In this document: in pieces, positions 1-10,600 of the stretch
Numbering within the stretch: position 1 is the first letter of the stretch
Layout of the letters: each line of letters begins with the position of its first letter
NCBI GenBank assembly: GCA_030704615.1
Contig: CM060734.1
Location: 18,602,001 to 18,662,000 of the forward strand
Length of the DNA stretch: 60,000 bases
Direction: 5' to 3'
Origin: Takakia lepidozioides
Lineage: Eukaryota; Streptophyta; Takakiopsida; Takakiales; Takakiaceae
Program-made: the position numbers and the translations under genes
Notes under the pieces: model-generated
The model's database searches: none
Told to the model about the DNA's origin: nothing
The model's input: only the letters and a program-made list of their open reading frames with translations

Positions 1-505
1 CTATGAGGTGCTTCGTCAACACCTCTTCATGAACACCAACAATCCTAAACCCCCAGCAAAAACAGCACGCTAATTGCTGGGTAGCTTGGGACCGTCTCGG
101 TATCAGCCAGATACACAATATCTGGGTGAACACAGGATTCCAATCTCAAGAGAATATAGCACTAGCAGTTGGCTCTGTGAGGACAACAAATGGTTATCAG
201 GCAGTTAAGGATTCTATACCTACCCACTGGTTGGCTATCCTCAACTCTGGACCACTGGCTCCATCTCTCCCCTCTGGGCTCTTTCCATTCTCGATGGTTG
301 TCTGACCATATTATTTGTAAAAGACTCATCTCCCTCCCACCATTCAGTCTTTCCCTTTGCTATAGATACCATGTCACTATCCCTTTCTCTATTGTCCTCA
401 AACCATATAAACATCCCCCCCTCTTACTCCTGTGCGCATCTGTTGCTGGTCTCTTCCTGGCAAACTCCTGGATCCTAAACCTGATCTCCTGACACCCCTG
501 GTGCA

Positions 506-1066
506 ATGGCTGGAAGACAATACCTTTGTTTGGATTCTGGGCCGGCCATTGGCAGTGATTGTTGTACTGCTGGTATTATGGAGTCTCTGGAGCATTGTCT
601 CCTTTTTTGTCAGGCCCCCGCCAAGATCTGGCCTCTGGTGATAACCTTCTACAGGAACTGGGATAACAAATCTCTTTCTATTCTAGATCTGCTGCTCAAT
701 TACGATAGGAATACCAAGCAGAGATCTCTTAAATGTCCTGTTTTTGAGACTCTTCGCAGTTCCACCCTGTGGCACCTTTGGAAGGCTCGCTGCAGGAAGA
801 CCTTTTCAGGGGCGATCTCCGCCCTTCTTGCTTGTGTGTTTTATGACCTAGGGGTAGAGTCAAGAAAAGCCTGGTGCAAAATGTGTGCAGATGTTGAGCG
901 AAACTCCGGAAACGCGGCAGCCATCCACTCTGCCTTCCGAGAGTCCTGGGGCAAGCAGGGTCTTATCTGCCACACCACTGCGTTGGACACCTGCAGCTGG
1001 TCCGAGCTCCCTCCCCCTGGCTGGCGGGATCTACGCTCGCCCCTCCATTGTCTCCCCCGAATATGA
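506..1066 (+). pseudogene. LINE 3'-end relic (zinc-finger-like C-terminus of a reverse transcriptase ORF)
   Basis: An open stretch of about 186 codons carries a Cys-Cys...His...Cys pattern (CC, then ESLEHCLLFC) followed by IW and later TLWHLWKARCRKTF. That arrangement is typical of the zf-RVT segment at the C-terminus of plant non-LTR retrotransposon polyproteins. No reverse transcriptase core is seen in the 500 bases upstream, where short frames only overlap, so this is a truncated and probably dead copy. It resembles the C-terminus of the LINE at 55.6-56.9 kb in layout but not closely in sequence. Family assignment is inferred from the motif only. Confidence 0.4.
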
Positions 1067-1130
1067 ACGAGATATCAATTGGAAGCATTTGAAGCCATCG
1101 TCTTCGGCCTCCAGGCTTCACTATACATAG

Positions 1131-1694
1131 GGTTCTCTTTTCATCATGATTACCCTCGAAATTATGCCTTTCTAAGCATGCTTAGATTAGACGCTCAATC
1201 GAGCTTCTGGTCTGCTCTCACCTTGGACAATTATTAAGTTTAAAATACTTGTTCCATCGACCTTCTCTCTTAGCTCGGCTCAGATCGTAGGCTTTAGGTG
1301 CAGCTCTTTAAGCTGCTTTCAAGGACACGGGATTAGCATCTTCGTGATTTTCTTTCTTGAAATCTCTCCAGGTGAGAGGTAGGGATCTGTTTACAGTGCT
1401 TGCAGTGGGTGCCTTATAGCGTATCAGGGGTTTTAATTTTTTTCCCCTCAGTAATTATGAATAAACTAATCAGGGCCTTCCACTGTTCTTTTATTATTTT
1501 AAAAAAAAATCTTTTCAATACCCGGACCCGGCTGGTATTAGAAAAAGTAATACCCACCCAACACTGGTGTGGAGCACGGTATGGATTGTGGATATATTGG
1601 GCATCCGGTATTTGTGGGGGGATGAATATTGTTGATGGCACCCCTGCACCTGAGTTCTACAACATAACGTAAACCAGAATAGCATACAAGTAGA
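1131..1694. other. Tic22-like 3' flank, no further gene seen
   Basis: No coding pattern is recognised. This stretch must contain the 3' UTR of the minus-strand Tic22-like gene and its transcription end. There is an A/T-rich run near 1495-1515. Confidence 0.4.
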
Positions 1695-4600
1695 CTATGC
1701 TATAACAGTAGCTTGGGATTTGCCTAGATGGTTCATAGCGTCCATGCCCGGTGGAATGAAGACTATATCTCCCCAGCCCGTGTCCTCCTCATTGCTCTGC
1801 CCAAAAACAAACAAAATGATGAGAAGTTAACTAAAAAAGTCATGATCTATGGGCATGCACGACACAGACCATGCATCCAAACTTCATGATATGTTCCTCA
1901 GACATACGCATGATAAGGCCCTGCATTCAATGTTTGCCTCAGAAACCCAAAATAGTTGGGATACTTGGAAGAAGGACAATCTCATGTTAACAACGCCCGC
2001 CATGAGCACAAACCAAGCAAAGTCAGAGCAGAATGTTAGAGAGTACAAGTAAAATTTCAGTTTACAGAAAGGGAGGGGGTCAGAGAGAGACAGTACCTCC
2101 ATCCTCTTCAGTACATCCTCAAAGCTGCCCACCTGCCCAGCCACAAATGACAACAATACATTTAGCTGTCCAACTGAAGGCTTCTTGCCAAGTCGAGCAC
2201 AAGTGCCAAACAAAAATACAAAGGTTTTTCCTTGAAACTTCCCTTCTGAGAATTCTCAGAACATGTCATGTCCTCGTATGACTGCTTCAACTGGAAGCGC
2301 TCCGTAAATCATGTACTCTGTAATAACTTTTTGTTACCAATATTTTGAGGTCTGTGCAACAAGGAACAAAGAGGCACCTGGACATCTGTATTGACCCGCA
2401 AAGCCGGGTTTACTCTCTGTTGCTGTTTGAAAGCTCTCCCAAGAGCATTCTCTAAATCTTCCTGTTGACAAAGAACCAAGCAAAAACATGCATGTCAATT
2501 TCAAACAAGCTCATTAAACACCCGTAACCATGAAATTGCAATATGAACTGCCAGTACCAGTTCCCACAGAGTGATCACTGCAGCAGCAAACCCAACCTGG
2601 AACTGCTAGACCTACCTATATGTTGAATATCCCCCATGTCATGCAGCCTCCCTAGGAAAATCATCAACATTCTGAAAAAGAAAGTGGAGAAGGAGAGGAT
2701 CAAACCTTGCAGAAGAAGATAGGGCAGAAGCGCCGGTTGTTACTCCTCAGAATTAGGTTGCCAGACTGCAAAAAAAGCAGTTTACACTCAGACCTCTGAC
2801 CTCCCAGCAAGCCATATTTATGCTGTCTAGTCAGTGGTATGCAGTACCAGCAGGATATTTCCAAAATCATCAATTTACTGGAAGGTTACTAAGTCCTCCC
2901 AAGCCATGGCTCGATGATAGCCTCATTATGTTCATCGGCTAGAGCTAGTGCCACCCTTCATCTTCAATGCAATTATTTGCAACACGCCATATACAAAGAA
3001 ACAAATTCACTCCAATAGCTTACCTGGAAGACTGGCACCCCGTCAAATGCTCTCCCTAGATCGCCTGCCTTAGCTCTTGCCTGTGCCCAAATGACATACA
3101 CATTTGAAGCTTGAACCCTGTCTCCTTCCCTCCTCTTTGGTTAAGTGCAAAGGGTCACTCTTTAGTACATTCATGACTGTCATGTTTGAAATAAGCATAT
3201 CTTTTGAAGTTGCAAGGACCTGCACTTGTCACATGCAAGAGAGGTCAACTTACCTCAAGTGCATTTTTCACTTGCTGTGGGTCAGGTAGAAACCGGAATG
3301 CAATGCCCTCTGTGTTGAGCTGGTACACCTGTCAAAAATCATGCACTAAATCTCCTAATATGTAACCACAGGAATATATGAAGAGTCTCTTGCTTAGTTA
3401 TTACTATGAGCCTGGACCTCAATCTCAAATCACGGCATGACAAGGAACCCCATGTTGTGCATTTCTGGCAATCCCCTCCACAAAATATTTTGTTGCATCT
3501 AAGAGCTGCCATGCCCAGCCTCCAAAGACTTCATGATACACTGCTGATGGAGGGTATTTTGTTCAACTGTGGAAGGTAGGAAGTCCTGTAAGCTGGCATG
3601 CACACAACTAAATTGAGACCACAAAACAAACCAACTTGAAAGGTTCAACAATGTGTTATCACAAGAACATAAAGTAAGCACTGCGATTTCCAATCATGCC
3701 CTACATGTCACAACTAATGGGAAAATTCGTGCACAAAATGTCACCTTGTCAAGTGATACAGCAACCACTTTTGCCCCACGACCTAAAGATGGCTCTCGAT
3801 CTCTGACCTGCTCAAAGAAAAAGACAACATGAGAAATTAAGATGTTCCAAGCTAACTGCATTACATGTAACAAAGAAAACCAAGGGATTGCACTAGTGCC
3901 CCATCTGTGTGATACTGTAAATGTGCGGGTATGAAGAGAATGTACTCATAGGATGTTGGCTACGGATAGAGAATGTACACATAAGACTTTGTTTGGCGTA
4001 GCCTTGTGGCCATAGACACTGCGCCCAGTTTGGACGGAAACATAGGGAATAGGCACTCAGAGAGAATGTACTCATAAGACGTTGTTTGCCGTAGCCTTGT
4101 GGCCATTGACCTCGCGCCCAGTTTGAGCGGAACACAAAGGGACAGAACCTACCTTTGTCAGGGGCTGACGCCGGTGGTAAGAAATAAACAATTGATCCAG
4201 GTTTTCCAGATATCCTCTAGAAATCCCTTCACACAAGCATCAATCTGCTGTGTGTGGTTTGCCCAATAACTAGGCCCCAAAAGGGCCTAGGCCTTTGGCT
4301 CAGCCTCGAGACTTTCAAAGTTGGTAAACAGAGGTACAGGCACAATTCCCTTGATAGATTTGAGGAGAGTGTCTCTCTGGTGAGAGAACCGCGGACAATG
4401 AATCAGAAAATGAATATTGTCTTCAGGTTGCCCACACAACGGCCAATTGCATTCTCCCTTTCCTCTCTGCTTCTGTTTGCTGTTCAAAGGTACACTTCTC
4501 GACCTGAGTTTAAATTTCAGTCTAGTGCCAAGAGTGGGTAGACCCTTGAGGTCATCCAAGATGTCCTCCCCCATATCACAGACTGGAAACAAGTTCAGGG

Positions 4601-7600
4601 AAGTTTTCTGCCTAACTTCATTTTCATCAGACAATTTCCTGGCAACAGACATGGCTTTGGACACTACAGCCTCTAAGTCAGATTAATCCAGCAGGGTCAA
4701 GACTTGCAGATTGAGATTCAGTCCTTGAGAATCTCTTCTACTCTCTTCTGCCAGGACTTAGCCTGTTTGACTGGGCGATCCTGTTTCCAAGATATAGAGT
4801 CGAGGATATCTGATGTTGGACATATGTTGCAGCTGACCCACCATCTGACCTTGAATTCATCTCGTCGGAAGCTTAAAGAAGGGATGCCAAACTCACCCCG
4901 AACAGCCACATCGGCTGTTTTGGAGCATGCTGACATGCACTCCTTAAGCACCCCCACTTGAATGGATTCTACAGACTTAGCCTGGTTGGAGTTATCAACC
5001 CATATTGCAGATGCGTACTCCAAGGCAGGTCTAATAATGCGACAAAGCATGACCTCAGAGTTGATCCCGCTGCAGTGGAAAAATTTAGTGAGATCCAGCG
5101 CTTTGCGCTTGCCAGTTTGAACAACTTTCTGAATATGTGCATCCCGAATACAGTTGGAGGAAAACTCAACGCCCAGGTATGTGTAGGAAGGGAGGACCGG
5201 AATCTCTGGCAACCCCACTGCCACTTGAGATCACTTCCTCCCTCTCCTCGGTCGTTGAATGCCACCACTGCACATTTACTGACGCTAGCCTCTAGCCCCC
5301 AAATGTCAAAGTATCTCTTCGCGCAATCAATCAACTCCTGGAGGTTGCAAGGAGTCTCCCCTATGCATGCGAAGTCATCCGCAAACATAAGGGCTGGTAT
5401 GGTGGCATCACCCACCCTTAACCCAAATCCCTCACTTTCCACATCCTCGAGGAGTTGATTGATGAAAACATTGAAGAGCAGAGGGGAGAGGGTACATCCT
5501 TGAGCTACACCTTGGTCTATGTAGTTAGACTTCTGTCCATTAAGAGAGAGACAACTTTTGGTGTGAGCATACAAGTTATGGACAACTCTCCACATCTTTC
5601 CCTTGATCCCACATGACCTGAGTCGGAGCCATAGACCATCTCTCCACACTGTGTCATAAGCCTTTTTGACATCCAAGAAAAATACAAAAGTGGGCTTCCC
5701 TTCCCTTTTCCTTCCCTGGATAATCTGGCTTAGAGTGAAGATATGATCCACACAGCCCCTGTTTTGCCGAAAGCCAGCTTGGCCTTCGTGGAAACAACCT
5801 CTAGATTCCAGATCAACCTCGAGAAGAGTACTTATAACTTTACAAAATATCTTGCCAACTGCATTGAGGAGCGTGATGCCTCGGTAGTTCCCCAGTTCTT
5901 CTATGTCACCCTTCTTGCATAGATTGACAATGACCCCCTGTCGCCAGCGAAAGGGGATCTTTTCAATCCTCCATAAGGTCAACCAGAATCTCTTGTCATT
6001 ACCACCATGGTGGTTTGAGTTTATTTCACTGTATAGCTTGTCCCAGTACAATTTCTTCTGAGACCTTACAAGCTGATTGATATCTTTGCAGATCTGCTAG
6101 TACTTAGCCCACAGTTCTTTGTTGGTATTCAGATTGCAGCACTCTTTATAGATCGTCTCTCAGCTATCTTGAGTTTAATCTCATTGGTCCACCAATTCAC
6201 AGCTCCAGTTTGGGCTTTCTCACGCGTCCACTGCACTTTGTCTGCTTTTGACCTATTATTCAAGGTCAAAAGCTGAAGTTCTTCGAGACAGTTAGAGTTC
6301 TACCATTAGAGTTCAGCTCGTCCTCACCAAAAGGCCCAATGGTATCATCCTGATGAAGACCTTTGCCCACCCGGGCATTGAAGCCACCAAATAAGACCAC
6401 CTGACCCTTGGCGAGGAACTTAGCACAGTCCAGCCTTACGTCTTCGAAGGCTTTGTCTGCGTCAGCACTAAGGGTCCCCTCTGTGGGCATGTAAACACAA
6501 CCCACAAACAGGTCTTTCGTATTCACGCCGCCCTTCAATTTCAGTTGTAGCCAAATACTGTGGTCATACCGCAGACCCTTGTTGATAATTCCACAATTGT
6601 CACACAAGAAATCACGGACAAAGAAGCCAACCCCTTTTTGACCACGTTTGGCAGAGGCTGCCTTAAGAGCACACATATTACCGATCCACTTATAACCCTT
6701 GACATCTCCAACCAGTTTGTCCGAAGTTTCCCATGTTTCTTGCCGAGCACAGATATGGATATCATTTGCCCGAAGAACTTGTCCCACTTCGAATTGTTTC
6801 CTTTGGTTAGTCAGCCCTGAGAAATTGAAAGTGCCCAGCCACAAGCCAGCCCTTTGCAAATGAATTGTTTGTCGTCTAGGTAGCCTATGGTTGCTCCTGG
6901 ATGGCCAACCGTTCTGCAAAGGGGGGACGATTACCCCATGTGTAGATTTTGCTCGTCTTGTGTAAAAGAGAGAGAATGTACTCATAAGACGTTGTTTGCC
7001 ATAGCCTTGTGGCCATTGACCCCGCGCCCAGTTTGAGCGGAAACCAAAGGGACAGAACCTACCTCTGTCAGGGGCTGACATTGGTAGTAAGACTTACCTT
7101 TATACATAGAATTGATCGGGTTTTCAGGATATCCTCTAGAAATCCCCTCACACAAGCATCAATCTGCTGTGTGTGATTTGCCCAAAAACTAGGCCTCAGA
7201 AGGGCCTGGGCTTTTGGCTCAGCCTCGAGACTTTCAAAGTTGGCAAACAGAGGTACAGGCACAATTCTCTTGATAGATTGGAGGAGAGCTTCTCTCTGGT
7301 GAGAGTACCCCGGACAGTGAATCAGAAAATGAATATTGTCTTCGGGTTGCCCACACAACGGGCAATTGCACTCTCCCTTTCCTCTCTGCTTCTGTTTACT
7401 GTTCAAAGGTAGGCTTCCTGCCAATTTCAGTCTGGTGCCGAGAGTGGGTAGACCCTTGAGGTCATCCATGATCTCCTCCCCCATGTCACAGACTGGAAAC
7501 AGGTTCAGGGAAGTTTTCTGCCTAACTTCATTTGCATCAGAAAAATTTCTGGTAACAGACATGGCTTTGGACACTACAGCCTCTAAGTCAGATTTATCCA

Positions 7601-10600
7601 GCAAGGTCAAGACTTGCGGGTCCAGATTCAGATCCTTGAGAATCTCTTCTACTCTCTTCTGCCAGGACTTAGCCTGTTTGACAGGGCGGTCCTGTTTCCA
7701 AGATATAGAGTCGATTAACTTAGGGTATCTGGTGTTGGACATGTGTTGCAACTGACCCCACCATCTGACCTTGAATTCATCTCGTCGGGAGCTTAAGGAA
7801 GGGATGCCAAACTCACCCCGAACAGCCACATCGGCTGTTTTGGAGCATGCTGACATGCACTCCTTAAGCACCCCCACTTGAATGGTTTCGAGAGACTTAG
7901 CCTGGTTGGAGGTATCAACCCATATAGCAGATCCGTACTCCAGTGCAGGTCTAATAACGCGGCAAAGCAACGTTTTCTTGACCTCAGAGTTAATCCCTCT
8001 GCAGTGGAAAAATTTAGTGAGACTCAGCGCATTGCCCTTGCCAGTTTGAACAACTTTCTGGATATGTGCATCCCAGTTACAGTTGGAGGAAAACTCAATG
8101 CCGAGGTATGTGTAGGAAGAGAGGACTGGAATCTCTTGGCTACCCCACTGCCACTTAAGATTACTTCCTCCCTCTCCTCTGTCGTTGAATGCCACCACTG
8201 CACATTTACTGACATTAGCCTCTAGCCCCCAAAGATCAAAGTATCTCTCCGCGCAATCAATCAATTCCTGGAGGTTGGAAGGAGTCTCCCCTATGCCTGC
8301 TAAGTCATCCGCAAACATAAGGGCTGGAATGGTGGCATCACCCACCCTGAACCCAAATCCCTCACTTTCCACATCCTCGAGGAGTTGATTGATGAAAACA
8401 TTGAAGAGCAGAGGGGAGAGGGTACATCCTTGAGCTACACCTTGGTCTATGTCAAAGAAGTTAGACTTCTGTCCATTAACAGTGACATAGCTTTTGGTGT
8501 GAGCATACATGTTATGGACAACTCTCCACATTTTTCCCTTGATTCCGCAAGACCAGAGGCGGAGCCATAGACCATCTCTCCACACTGTGTCATAAGCCTT
8601 TCCAAGAAAAAAACATAAGTGGGTTTCCCTTCTTTTTTTCCTTCCCTGGATAATCTGGCTTAGAGTGAAGATATGGTCCACACAGCCCCTGTTTCGCCGA
8701 AAGCCAGCTTGGCCTTTGTGAAAACAACCTCTAGATTCCAGATCCACCTCGAGACGAGTACTTATGAAAAACAGAAGGGAGATTGGTTGATAATGTGTAC
8801 AAGAACCACCAAGTACACTGGTCTAAATCAGAGAGGGAAGATACTTATGTCTCGTCGAGACATGGACAAAGACCTGACAAGGTCATTGTAAAATTAACGA
8901 CAAATCAGCCTCATTATCAACCATTCTTCATTCACAAGTCAGCTTTATGACAAATCCCAGACTTCAAAGTCAACGAAGTCTCTGGGTGGGAGGGGGGGTG
9001 GGGAAAATTAGAGACTCGATTACCACTGTTCATAGCAGGAAACCGTTGTTCAGCATGCTAAAAAGTGCCATTCATGACATGCCATGTCATTCAGTCTGTA
9101 TTTTTTGGTCAGCTTACATACCAAGGCATAACCAACCATCCTAATGTAGGGCAGACCTGTTTTCATGACCAGACAGTGTTCTTGAATGTACAAGCATTGG
9201 AAACTTAGCCTCTTTTAGAAGCCGGTTACTCTAGGACACTTGATACCATGCCAAACTGATATGGATGGATCTTTTGTGGCCAAGATTTACTAACACCTTG
9301 GTCTGAGCATGACAAAAGGTTATCAAATATGTTCCTGATTGAAGTGATGAACCCAAGGCAATGGGAAGGCCAAAGCCATGAGATATCAGCCTCCTCTCCC
9401 GCCATGACCACGGTGTGGAGCAAGGAAGTCCTATCTTGCCAACAGCATTGAGAAGCGTGATGCCACGGTAGTTCCCCGGGTCTTCTCTGTCACCCTTCTT
9501 AAATAGATTGACAATGACCCCCTGTCGCCAGCGAAAGGGGATCATTTCAGTCTTCCAGATAAGGTTAAAGAGGAGAACTAGGGCCTCTATCATGGGATCG
9601 CCGCCGTGCTTGATAAGCTCGTTGACTATGCCATCAGGACCACCTGCTTTATATCCATTTAGATGTTCAATTGCTTCCACAATCTCAGAAGAACTAATGG
9701 GAGCGTTGTAGGCTTTTGAAATATACTCCAGTTCATCAGGGCTGTTTTGAATCATAGGAACAGTTTTACCAACTGTGTCCTTCCATTCATCAGAGGACAC
9801 CTCACTGTTAGCCCTAGAAGTTCTGCCAAGGATACTGTAGTGGGTTTCAAAGGTTTTGACAATGTCAACCGATGAAGTTACCACTGCACCCTTAGTAGTC
9901 TTCAACCTTGTACTTGCTGACAGCTTTTCGGCTTGTACAAACGTTGAAGGGCCAACCAGAATCTCTTGTCATTACCACCATGGTGGTTTGAGTTTATTTC
10001 ACTGTATAACTTGTCCCAGTATAGTTTCTTCTGAGCCCTTACAAGCTGATTGATATCTTTACGGATCTGGTAGTACCTCGCCCACAATTCTTTATTGGTT
10101 TTTAAATTGCAGCACTCTTTATAAAGGACTCGTCTCTCAGCTATCTTGAGTTTAATCTCATTGGTCCACCAATTAACAGCTCTACCGCAGACAATTAGTT
10201 TCCTCCCAATGATCTTGTCAGCCGTAGAGGAGACGAAACTCTCCCAAGAATCCAATGCTCTTTCGACTTCATTTCTTACATTGTCAGCGCGAGACTGAAG
10301 GTCTTAGAGCGAGTGGACAAAATGAGGGAGAGCCTCTTGCAAGGCCTGGACATACTCAGCCTTGACCTCTTCATTATGGAATTTTTCTATGCGCCACTTC
10401 CGAATCGAACGTTTCACAGATCTCTTGGTGTTGGGAAAACACCTTTTGATCTCAGTCCAAACCAGGAAGTGGTCAGAGGTACCAATATCAGTTCTGTCGA
10501 TCAACACATTGGCACTCTGGGGAAACAAATTTTTGTCCATTATGATATAATCCACAATGGAACGTTCCCCAGTTTGGGCTTTCTCACGCGTCCACTGCAC

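Noticed and set aside
3253-3289. CRISPR-like or regularly spaced repeats in the LINE-rich region
   Set aside because: The repeated blocks are dispersed LINE tails at irregular spacing; a CRISPR array is not expected in plant nuclear DNA.
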